NCBI GenBank assembly: GCA_036346355.1
Contig: CM070577.1
Location: forward strand, 45,580,309 to 45,644,308
Length of the DNA stretch: 64,000 nt
From: Rhipidocladum racemiflorum
Lineage: Eukaryota > Streptophyta > Magnoliopsida > Poales > Poaceae
Direction: 5' to 3'
Part shown: piece by piece, positions 19,807 to 29,640 of the stretch
Layout of the letters: every line of letters starts with the position of its first letter
Position numbering within the stretch: position 1 is the first letter of the stretch
Notes under the pieces: generated by a model
Told to the model about the DNA's origin: nothing
The model's input: the letters and a program-made list of their open reading frames with translations, nothing else
Databases searched by the model: none
Program-made: the position numbers and the translations under genes

Positions 19807-22040
19807 TGTAATATACCGGATGAACTTCAGGGATTTTATTTTCTTTTGGAATGCGTATGAATTATCGCGGATCATCCATTGGGTTTCGGAGGACCCGGAG
19901 GGGGTTTGGGCCGTTGAGAACTGGTTTGGGCCTTAGGAAGTGTTCTTGGGCCTTTGAGGGAGTAAACGCTAACCCTAAAAGCCCATAAAATAGCCCTACT
20001 CACCCAACTATTTTCCCCCCAAAACCCAGCCGCCTCCTCCTAAACCAGTCTTGTTGCTCCTCATGGAAGCGGCCGGCCGCCGCCACCTCCTGGTGACTTC
20101 CACGGCCGTCTACCCAGCGCCGCCGCCACCACCTCCTACGGACGGCATCCCCTTGGCCGATGCACTCCCCTACGCCCCCGCCTCGTTAAGTGGCGCCCTG
20201 CGCCTCGCCTTGTTCGGCCAGCCCCGTCTTGACCGGTGGCGTCGTCCTGTGCTTGGCTCGACACGCCACACCTCCCCTAGTTCGGCACGCCGCGCCTCCC
20301 CCAGCTCGGGCCACCGCTCCCAATCCTCCCTCTCGATCGTTGCCGCTCCTGGCTCGCTTGATCGGCCGACGCTGCCGCCTTGCTTACGCCTTTGGCGCGC
20401 TGTGGTCCTCCCTCCTGGCTCGGCGTCGCCCCTGCCGGCTACCCTCTCCTCGACCATGGTTGCCCTCGAAACACCCTTAACCTTCTTATGAGCTAAGTGC
20501 TTCTCCTAACCACCTTTATTTTGCTATTAGCTTGTTAATACTTGATGCCATCCATTATTCTTTTGTCTGTGGAGTTAAATTCAATAATCATTGCTTGTGT
20601 GTACATTAGATCCTTACCAATTATATTTGCTTGCATCAATATTTAACTTTTCTATCTTATGATCAGAATATGTGTGGTTCCTTGATTGATCCTTGCTGTG
20701 ATTCATGACCACTTTGATTGAGATTCCAGTGTATGCAGTATCAAACCCTTTATGTTTATCTGTCAAGTCTTTATGTGATGGTGTTGCTGAGACAAGAAGG
20801 GTAGGAGTAAGATCAAATTTTTATATATTAATAGATGAGAATGAATTTGATGAGCAGTTTGCTTCTTCTCTGAGTTTCGATTTCAGATACTTAATGTATG
20901 TGTGTAATCCAAAAGATTTGAGTTCTTGTGCAAAGTGATGGGTGTGTATATATAGCTGGTTAATTGAATTGCTAGTGCTAAAAGATGGTGTTTTAAATTA
21001 CTGGGATAGAGGGTAGCGTTCTCTTATTGTCAAGCAATGCATTTATAAGCTGACTTGTTGCATTTCCAGTGATTGAGTGGTGTAAGGTGTAGGGTGTGGG
21101 CTTTATTTGTGTATAGGAAAAGACGTACTTATGTGTATGCATGAGGTTTCGTTAAGTGCAAGGCTATGTTAAGAATATGTGTATGTATGTATACATTTGT
21201 TAATTTTGAATGCTTAGATTGTATCGAGATATAGTTGCAATGTTTAGGCTGTGCGCAGATATGTCATTAGGAAATTCCTACAGGTATTCGTTATGCGTAG
21301 TGCATTTATGAGCATGTGTGATGCATCGCATGATTGTAGAAGTGTGATGGATTATTTCAGGTTGTGTATTTCCATGTATGGCTGCAAGATATGATTTATG
21401 TTTCTGAGTTTTATGTTATGCTTCTTTGTTGTTGAGATGTGAACTCCATCAAAGGCGAGCATTGGGTTGACATTGGAGTAAAAGTTGTGATATTACTGTT
21501 TTATCTGCTTGCTGAACTTATATTACAATGGTTGTTATGCTATTAATTTAGGGAATGCGATTGACTATAAAATTATTCTTTGATGTACTTCGCTGAGTCA
21601 TCGACTCACGCTTGTTGTTTGTGTTGTTGTAGGTACATTGAAGCCGGCATGCATTGGATGGGAGTAGTAGCACGATCACGACTTATATCACCCCAGTTTC
21701 ATGTTAACCTATCGCTTCAAATCTTATTGAGCTCATGTAATGTAATGTAATTATGTGGTAGTTGTATGTGCTTAGTTGGGTCATCGTGGTTAGTTGATAC
21801 CATGACCCATTTTTGTGCTTGGTTTGATATTTTAAGTTGCTTTATGTGGTTGTTATATTAAATGCTATCTTTTGTCTGCTGAGTGGATGTCCTAGTTATA
21901 GGGGAGGTGCTGCCGAAATTTTAGTAAATTCGGCAACTTTCTAGTATATTAGCTTGCTTTGCTAAATTATTTTAGGGTCTTGTGTGAGTTGATGTTGGAG
22001 GGTATAACATTCAGGGCAAGTGCGGTGCCGGGGTGTTACA
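19807..22040 (+). repeat. 5' LTR of element C
   Basis: Starts TGTAATATACCGG and ends GCCGGGGTGTTACA. It contains the 3'-end blocks shared with LTRs A and B: hairpin GAGTC-ATC-GACTC (21594-21606), acceptor TTGTTGTAG|GTACATTGAAG (acceptor AG at 21631-21632) and CTGCTGAGTGGATGTCC (about 21877). A GC-rich stretch at 20040-20490 occupies the leader-exon position. I could not find the small middle exon or a GCAAGT donor in this copy. Confidence 0.82.
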
Positions 22041-22042
22041 GT

Positions 22043-22054
22043 TGGTATCAGAGC
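22043..22054 (+). other. Primer binding site of element C
   Basis: TGGTATCAGAGC lies two bases after the LTR end, the same spacing as in the chromovirus copies. Initiator tRNA-Met is the likely primer. Confidence 0.92.
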
Positions 22055-25000
22055 GGGATTTAGGTCCATGGTCTATGAATTTAGTAATTTACTCTAGAGT
22101 AAACTAAAAGTTGTTGTGTGGAATTAAAAATATGGCATAGGATCTACTTTTAAAATTTGGCCTTAGGGCAATAACCTTAAAATTTGGAATAGCTTGGTTT
22201 ATTAATTTAAAACTTGACACTCTGATGCACAGTAGGAAGGGATGGGTATCATTGCATTACGCTTAAATGTTGTATTTAAGCTTTGACGTTGAATGCTACA
22301 ATTAATGATGTGTCGCTATGTTTACCGTTTTGGCATTCGGATTGGTTGGTTGTTTTGCGGAGAAAGGTAAAGTATTGTTCTCGTGTTTGACGTTCTTTGA
22401 GTTCATAAGAGTTTATTGAAGTTTTATTGATGCCAAACTTAAGTCATGTGGAATTGTGGTGTTAAGCTTTACTAGAAAAAGGGTTGATGGATCGCTTGAT
22501 TCTTCCTTTTTGTGGAAGTTTCCTTGCCTCTGCCTTCCTTCGAAGAAGATATCAAGTTTGAATTGTTTTGGGGAACTTTTGTATATTAGAGTTATTACAA
22601 TGGTTGTGAGTCATGGAATTGATTGGAAGTTCAAGATTTGTGTTCCGGTAAGTCTAGTGTTGATCATAATTGAGAGGGTCTAGAAATCTTCTATGGATGA
22701 AATTATCATAGCAAAGTGTTGATGTAAAGTACCGGAGTATATTGGCGTAAAGATATGAGAGTTGTTGGTTTATGTTGCTTATGGATCAGTTAATATTTTG
22801 GGTCAACGAAATGACTTAATCGGTGTGTAATCCAAGAATGAGGACATATGGAATGATTGTGTTAGTGCTTGGGTTTTGTCCTTGGTGAAGGACTATCTTG
22901 GAGCTTTATTTATGAAATATGTTTGGTGAAGATGATATAGAGTTGTTGGAGTTATTTCTTAGTTGAATGAACTTGGGATATAAAAAGAAAAAGAAAAAAA
23001 GGGTGTTGACTCGTGGGCTGTAAGATAGTTATATGTTGATTAGGTTGAAGGTTTCATTGGCAAGTGATGTTTTAAACTTAGATTATGAAGTTGTATGACC
23101 GACTGTGTGTGGTTTGTAGATCAAGAGAATGTTGTTGCACCGTCTTATGATGAATTGTTATTATGTAGGATGTGCTTAAAATTAGAACATAGGTTTCCTT
23201 GTTGACTGTCTTAAGGCAGGCTTAGGTTAGGGTTGGATGATAACGTTGCCTATTGTGGTTATGCTTACTGGCAAAGTAATCAAAGAAAGAGCGGTTGTGA
23301 CATGCATGATAAATTTTGATGGAGCTTCTTAATAGATAAATTGTGAGTATTGAAATCTCTATTGGTAAGGGTATGAGAATACTAGTATGGTGAGGTGAAC
23401 TTTCTTTTATATGTTTAGGGAATCAATTGCTCGTATGGTCTTTTAGAGGTATGCCTCTTGTTAAGGCATTCTGTATTATGAGTAATAGATCGTCCCCAGA
23501 TTAGTGGGAATGTTGCTAAATTGTAGAGTTAATCTTGAGGTTTGAAATTGAGGATGAAATAAAGAATGACTATGAAGTAATTGGTTGATGGTTCTTGGAA
23601 TACTTTATTCAATGAACCACGTCAATCTTTTATCTTGGCTAAGATAGTTGGCTTGATTTATGACTGTGGGATTTACACTTAAGAATGTATGAATGGATCG
23701 CGTTTTTAGCGTATAAGCTGAGTTACCTTGGGAGTTACTATTAAAGGGACACAAGCAGACATAATGGAGGTGTTGGAAGCTCTTGGTTTGGTAATAATTG
23801 TATCTCTGTCTTGATTAGATTTGATTTAAATAAAATGGGTGAGGTATTTGTGAATGTTTTTAAAAGGTGAGTCACATGATGGTATTTTAAGTGAATTTCG
23901 TTGGTGAAGCGGCTTCTGTTGAAAATTTAGTTCCCTTTTCCTTGAGAGAAAATGTGATGGTTGGGTACAGATGTTTGATTGGAGAATCAGTTTCCTCTTC
24001 CAAAATGTTGATTTTGGATAAATGTGAGAGGTTTTGTTTCGAATTAAAGCGAGCTGATTTGTTTTTGATTATTCTGAGGGCTTCTGTCACAGATTTGTGT
24101 GGTGTCCCTCTTTCAATTTGAGTTTCTCCCCGATGTGAATTTATCGCAATAATTTGATAATGATAAAAGTGGTTACGTGATGTAAGAGATTTGAGTTTTT
24201 CTTTGCAATTTGGCTTGGGGAAAAGAAAGTGATTGACCATTGCATGTTGTCGAGTTCTCCCCAAGGTGAATTTTAGCGTTTTAGATTCAAGTTGATGCAT
24301 GTGGTTCAAGAGAATTGTATTTCTTTGGCGTTCTAGCTGAAGTTGAAAGAATATGAATGCTTATGGTATAGTGTTGAGTATAATAAAGATTTATACATTT
24401 GGGATTTACTATTTGAGTGAAAGAATGCAAGGGCGAGACCCTCTTAGGAAAAGAACCGGTTATGGTTTAGCAATGAATTACAATCCTAGCTTGGGCTAAG
24501 TGTTGACATTGGTGGTTTAAGGATGGATTGTGATGTCGGTTCAAAATCTTTTGAGAGTATCGTTAGTTGTAAAGAAGGTGATGGCAATTTGAAGTGAAGT
24601 GTTCTGTTTCGAACGTTTGATTTAGCTAACTGTCCTTGGATGTGAGGTATGCCTGGGAGAGGATAGAATAAAATTTTATATAATGTGGTTTGTGATTGGA
24701 AAGTAAATTTTGCCAAAGTGGACTACTTCTTTATATGGCAATGGTTGGTTAGTGTCCTTTTTTTTGGAAGGGTCAATTAATTGGTAAAAGGTGGGATTAT
24801 GTGTATTTGATACTTAGGGGTTCAAGTTTGGAACCCGATATGATTAAACGGATGGTATGAGTGATTGGTTGAGATTTAATTAGAGGCATGATAGAATGAA
24901 AAGACTCGTATCACTCCTGTTGTCATGAATACGATGGATTGTGATAAAAGGTTAAGATGGGATATTAGATTAAGGCTGAAAAGGGAATTGGAGCTGAATA

Positions 25001-25088
25001 CAGAGGTTGGCACCTTGTTCTTCTGAGTAGAATCGTTGATTAAAAGATATAGTATGCTTCATGGCTAAAAGAAAGCTTGATTCGAGTT
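22055..25088 (+). other. Internal noncoding region of element C
   Basis: 22055-22330 aligns by eye with the B leader at 42507-42780 (shared words GTCCATGG, ACTCTAGAGTAAACTAAAA, AAATTTGGCCTTAGG, TAAAACTTGACAC, TTACGCTTAAATGTTGTAT). The remaining 2.7 kb is AT-rich, with short frames such as 22456-22683 and 23891-24121 that match nothing I recognise. Confidence 0.65.
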
Positions 25089-26507
25089 TGTAACACCCCG
25101 GCATCTAGTATGCCTGAATATCACCAAACATAGACTAAATAGCATCTAAATACCACAAATAAAGATAAATTACAGCAAAGGTGCAAATGCTAAAACCAAA
25201 AAATTCGGCAGCATCTCCTTTGTTTTTCAATGAATTGAAGCAACAGTAATAATAAGGCAAGATTTAGCATGATAAGAGACATCTAAAACATCAATAACAA
25301 TTGATTTAGCATCACTTATGTCTAAAATAAGGAATGCAACCATTCCACAAATTATAACGAATCAAACGATGAACTTAAGCTCAAAACCAACCCATACACC
25401 AAGTTTCATGGCACTATTCATTATTATCATGACTCCAAATGATTAAACTGTATATAAGTGTGAAGCTACGTGTAGAAGTGTAGCTAATGCCCTTTCCCGC
25501 ATGCCGATTTCATGGTACCTAAAAACAACACAAAACACATGCGTGAGTTCATCACTCAGCAAGTATATTGTAATAGATCATAAAGAACAAATCAATGCCA
25601 ACATCGGTGCATACCATACTTAACATCAAGATCAAGTCATACTTTCATATACAACATCATAACCATGGCCCAATCTCATTCTACACATTTCATTATCATC
25701 ATCATGTGTGCAATGCACATGTCTCCTCGAAGCACATACCGGTATTGCCGAGTGCACACCCGTCGGCGTGCACCCTCTTTCCCCTTCCATCCCATAGAGG
25801 GTGCCTACTCCTCGCTTCCATTCACAACCGTAGATGGAATCACGAGGTAGGACTTACTCAATGGCGCTCCAGATTAGTCATAACTTTCTCACCGACCTTA
25901 CCGGACTAGTTATGACATTTCTCACCGATCGGGCCAGTTTTCATGCCATGTATGCAACATATGCCATAAACATAAAAAACTAATCATTGCATAGCATCAT
26001 AACATACCATTTTCATCATATCATGGGCAAACACTAATCATGGCAAGATAGCATATCATGAAAACAATTTGCATCTAATCAAGTCTAGCAACATACAACA
26101 CGCTACCCATTCCAATACACTTGCCTTAACCGTGGGCGACGGATTAGCGAGAGGATGAGGGCACTCCCAGGGTCACACCACCTGCACATAGATACCACAC
26201 ACTCAAAACGTGCCCACAATACAGTACACAATCACTCATCTACCCCGACTTCGCAAACTACTCCCAAAACCGAAAAACAGAGAATCTGTCCCCCAAGACA
26301 GCATGCTTCAAACTAGCATAACTTGAGTTCTAGGTCTCCAAATCGAGTAAATGAGTACATCATCGCGAAGCTTAGAAAATTTCCTAGCTTTCTCTAAGTA
26401 TTGGGAAAAGCTGATTCGGCCTCTAAAATTGCTTAATCTACAGAACAACGTAATCTGTCCCAATCACGTCACAGATTTGAACACACTAGGTAAAATGATC
26501 ATAACTT
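25089..26507 (-). repeat. Chromovirus LTR fragment F
   Basis: Reads TGTAACACCCCGGCAT at 25089, like the LTRs at 45301 and 52701, and stays alignable to about 26507 (about 65% of a full LTR). Homology then stops and copia LTR sequence begins. No primer site adjoins the 25089 end, so it is not a 5' LTR. It keeps the leader intron signals: donor AAG|GCAAGTG (hexamer 26119-26124) and acceptor TTTTTAG|GTACC (intron end 25519). Confidence 0.85.
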
Positions 26508-26650
26508 GATAATATCATAATCAAATTATAGAGTTTCACAATCAAGTCACATATTTGATGATATCTAATATGACATTGTTAAATAAACAACATAAGCATA
26601 AATATAATGTAAGCATCTTCATGATTGGCCTCTTTGTTATATTTTCAACA

Positions 26651-26660
26651 ATCTCCCACT
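26651..26660 (-). other. Polypurine tract of minus-strand copia
   Basis: The minus strand reads AGTGGGAGAT directly before the LTR start TGTTGAAAAT. Confidence 0.8.
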
Positions 26661-26664
26661 TGCA

Positions 26665-27233
26665 CTAGAGCCAATCATTCATGTATCTAATACTCATTGT
26701 TCTAGTATGTTCCTCATGCTTTTCTTGTGATAGTGGCTTTGTCAATGGATTTGCTATATTGGCATCTGTTGCCACTTTGCATATTTTGACATCACCTCTA
26801 TTTAAGATTTCTCGAATAAGATGATACCGCCGTAGTATGTGTTTGGATTTTTGGTGTGCTCTAGGTTCCTTTGCTTGTGCAATGGCTCCATTGTAATCGC
26901 AATAGAGGTCCAAAGGATTTATAGCACTTGGACCTACACCAAGTTCAATAAACATTCTTATCCAAACAACTTCTTTTGTTGCTTCAGAAGCAGCAATATA
27001 CTCGGTTTCTATTGTAGAATCAACAATGGTTGATTGCTTTAAACTCTTCCGGCAAACTGCTCCTCCTTTGAGGCAGAAGATAAATAAAGATTTCGACCTT
27101 GAATCATCCTTGTCGGTTTGGAATCTTGCATCGGTGTAACCAGTTACAACGAGCTCTTCCTCACCACCATAAACAAGGAACACATCCTTAGTTCTTAAGT
27201 ACTTGAGGATGTTTTTAATGTTAGACAGTATCC
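26665..27233 (-). pseudogene. Copia RNase H, 3' part of pol
   Basis: The frame reads ILKYLRTKDVFLVYGGEEEL, GYTDARFQTDKDDS, STIETEYIAASEATKE, LYCDYNGAIAQAKEP and KHILRRYHLIREI, ending MNDWL at the natural stop. The last acidic motif, normally ADPLTK, reads ANPLTK, so a catalytic Asp is lost, and SGFIF-like sequence has changed to SLFIF. The open frame appears to continue to 27342, but those extra codons are copia II LTR read backwards. Confidence 0.88.
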
Positions 27234-27346
27234 TGTTGTGCCTTGTATATATATTGCCTAATATAGGCTTTCCCTTTATACCCTCATGTACATGTATATA
27301 TACCGACCCATTGGCCTCATGTTGAATACAAGTGCTATTCACAACA
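27234..27346 (+). repeat. 5' LTR of copia II (113 bp)
   Basis: Starts TGTTGTGCC and ends CTATTCACAACA, with terminal inverted TGTTGTG/CACAACA. It contains TATA-like TTGTATATATATTGCC. The primer site follows without a gap. No 3' copy is available for comparison. Confidence 0.85.
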
Positions 27347-27358
27347 TGGTATCAGAGC
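27347..27358 (+). other. Primer binding site of copia II
   Basis: TGGTATCAGAGC abuts the LTR directly, complementary to initiator tRNA-Met. Confidence 0.92.
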
Positions 27359-28036
27359 TAATCTAGGGTTATCTTTTTGGTGTTGCACTTGCGCCGCCGC
27401 CTCCCGCACGCGTACCTCGACCAGTGCAACATTTGACGACTCTTCTCGTCGCCTATGTTTTTCTTGGTCGTCCTCCACGCCAGTCTTCCGATCTGCACCG
27501 CCATTCTCATATAAGGCCGGCTGGCCTCCGCTTCTGATCTGCCGTGGTCGGGCACCTTCGTCTGGTCTTTGCTTCGTGCCCACCCTGCCTTCGTGCGACC
27601 GCACTGCGCCGCCCCATCTTACGTTGGCCCCATCTTCGTCGACGTCACCGGCCTTCGCATTGGCTCCAGCCTTCGGCTCGAGTCGACCGCGTGCCCGCCT
27701 GGTGCGCCGCATCAAGCTTGACGCTCGCTGGTTGAGGCCGCCGACGAGCCTGGTCACCTTCGCCTTCCGCGAGCACCGGCCTCCTCCTCATCTCCGTGCG
27801 CTGGCGCTGGTCGATCTGCCCGCCGAACGGCTTCATCTTCACTTTCGTCGGCGCCGTCTGAGTTGGTCATCCGAGCGGCTCGATCGAAGTCCTGAATTCA
27901 ACAAGGAGGAGCGGTTTAGTGCTCGTGAGGATAAGGCTTGAAGTTTTTCTTAATGTCTGGCTTAGGCTGAGGTTCATGTCTGAGGAGGTCTGTATGCTTG
28001 AAGGCTGAGGTTCACTTCCGCGTGAAGGGTTAAAAA
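27359..28036 (+). other. Leader of copia II
   Basis: The GC-rich stretch between primer site and gag has Arg/Pro-rich frames on both strands but no domain words. It occupies the position of the leader in copia I (13338-13912) and is of similar length. Confidence 0.6.
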
Positions 28037-28990
28037 ATGTCATCTTTTGGTTTTTCAGGCACTGTCTCTATTCCTCGTTGCCCGGCCATTTTTGATGGTC
28101 TCAATTATCGAAACTGGATTCTCCATATGCGTCTTCACATGTGTTGTCAGCGCCTGTGGGAGTTTCTTACCGGCGAGCTATCCTGTCCACCTCGTCCTGC
28201 TCCCCCTGCCACGCCTGTTATTCCTAAGGAGGCTGATGATGCTGCTCGCCAGAAGGCCTCTAATGATTATGCTGATGCGTAGAGTCTTTTCATACTCAAT
28301 TTACTGCTCACAAGATATGGATTAATGAAGATGCTTGTGCCTCTGCTATTTTGGTTGCTAGCATGGAGGTGCATCTTACTAGTTATATTATCTCTTTGTC
28401 TTCGGCACAGTTGATGTGGGCGCATCTTCGTGATCGCTATGAGCCTGCTGGCGACTCTTTGTACCTCGCTGTTGTGCGACAGGAGCAGTTGTTGCAGCAG
28501 GGTGATTCTACTGTCGATGAGTTCTATGCGCAGCTGTCTTTGGTGTGGCGTCAGCTTAACTCCTTGGGATCGGATGTCTGCCGCACTTGCTATTGCTATC
28601 AGCGTCAGCATTCTCATTTGGAGCTTCGCCGCATCTACGACTTCCTAACACGTCTTCGAGCTGAGTTTGAGCAGATTCGTGTCCAGCTACTTGCTCATCA
28701 TCCTCGTGTGACCCTGTTGGAGGCCCTTGCAGCTATTTGTACCGAGGAGACTCGTCTTAACGGCGCAGGCCTGCTGGTGTCTCCCTCAGTTTTGGCAGCG
28801 CCTCGCTCTACTCCGCTGACAGTGACGCCTACTCCAGTTTCAGCCACTAGGGGTGGAGGCCTTCACTGCACCTAATGTAACAAGAGCGGACATGTGGAGC
28901 AGTTATGCTACAGGAAGAAGGACATTGCTCGTCGAGGTGGACGCCCTTCTAAGGGCATTAGGCTCTTGAGTGCCTCTCCTCATTAGACTT
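28037..28990 (+). pseudogene. gag pseudogene of copia II
   Basis: ATG 28037 opens MSSFGFSGTVSIPRCPAIFD and LNYRNWILHMRLHM, and stops at TAG 28280. The frame shifts by one to the capsid core (SAQLMWAHLRDRYEPAGDS, FYAQLSLVWRQLNSLG, FLTRLRAEFEQIRVQLLAH). The zinc knuckle (C)CNKSGHVEQLC at about 28875-28910 is broken by a TAA between its first two Cys positions. Confidence 0.88.
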
Positions 28991-29099
28991 CTGTTGGCTC
29001 TGACTCTACCCAAGAGATTCTTACGCTATTGTGTCGCATGGCTGCCACTACACCGACAGGTTCAGCTGGTTTTGCTACTCAGTCTTCTAGTGAGAGACC

Positions 29100-29640
29100 A
29101 CCATCCTCATCAGGTATCATACCATGGATTCTTGACTCTGGAGCTTCTTTTCACATGACATCTGATCCCTCGAGTCTTCATTCCATTAGTCCTCTTGTAG
29201 GACGAGACTCTATTGTAGGACTCTGGAGCTTCTTTTCACACTATCACTGTGCAGACCGCAGATGGTACTTCTCTTTCTGTTGTAGGACGAGACTCTATTT
29301 TGTCGTCCTCTTTTCATGTCCCTGCTATCTCTTATGTTCCCAAACTGACCATGCAGCTCATATTTGCTGGCCAGCTTACTGATTATGGTTGTCGGGCTAT
29401 TCTTGATTCTGACTCTTGTTGTGTCCAGTATCACCGCATGGGGGCTCTAGTTGGGACTGGCCCTCGCAGCCATGACCCTCAGCGTCTTTGGGAGCTTGAT
29501 TGGCTTCGTCTTCCTTTCACTGCCTCTGCTAGTCTCTTTGTTTCTTCCACTGCTTCAGCATCTGTTGCAGCTTCTACCGGGTCTTTTGCTCAGTAGCATC
29601 ACCTCCTCTGGGACATCTTTGTGGTTCACGTCTGTCTTCT
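29100..29640 (+). pseudogene. Protease and pre-integrase region of copia II
   Basis: IPWILDSGASFHMTSDPSSL carries the DSGAS active site. A short scrambled duplication (29196-29240) then throws the frame off. VQTADGTSLSVVGRDSILSS, LTMQLIFAGQLTDYGC and the start of the pre-integrase zinc region (TGSFAQ, stop, HHLLW) follow. Solo LTR E inserted at 29640, inside the pre-integrase segment. Confidence 0.85.

Larger units (their letters stand above)
19807..25088 (+). mobile_element. Gypsy-type element C, no recognisable gag-pol
   Basis: A 2.2-kb LTR (19807-22040) is followed by a primer site and a leader clearly related to the leaders of element B and the chromovirus copies. The next 3 kb contain no protease, RT or integrase words in any frame, only short ORFs of random appearance. 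The right side is cut by the LTR fragment at 25089, so a 3' LTR is not seen. A non-autonomous derivative or a very old relic fits best. Confidence 0.7.
26508..27233 (-). mobile_element. Ty1/copia 3' end (minus strand), split by copia II
   Basis: On the minus strand: RNase H (27233-26665), polypurine tract, then the first 143 bases of a 3' LTR starting TGTTGAAAATATAAC (26650), truncated at about 26508. The 5' part of the coding region is displaced by copia II, whose LTR begins at 27234. Confidence 0.85.

Noticed and set aside
20051..20491. Pro/Ala/Ser-rich ORF resembling a host protein
   Set aside because: It lies in the GC-rich leader part of LTR C, where LTRs A, B, D and E have equivalent low-complexity frames; no conserved domain.
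23887..24309. Overlapping plus and minus ORFs as coding genes
   Set aside because: No recognisable words, opposite frames of similar length, in the noncoding interior of element C.
25089..26507. A complete solo LTR
   Set aside because: Homology to the 2.2-kb LTRs ends at about two thirds of their length and no target duplication is found.
26665..27342. A single 225-codon minus-strand protein
   Set aside because: Bases 27234-27342 are the copia II LTR read backwards; the true RNase H frame begins at the insertion point 27233.
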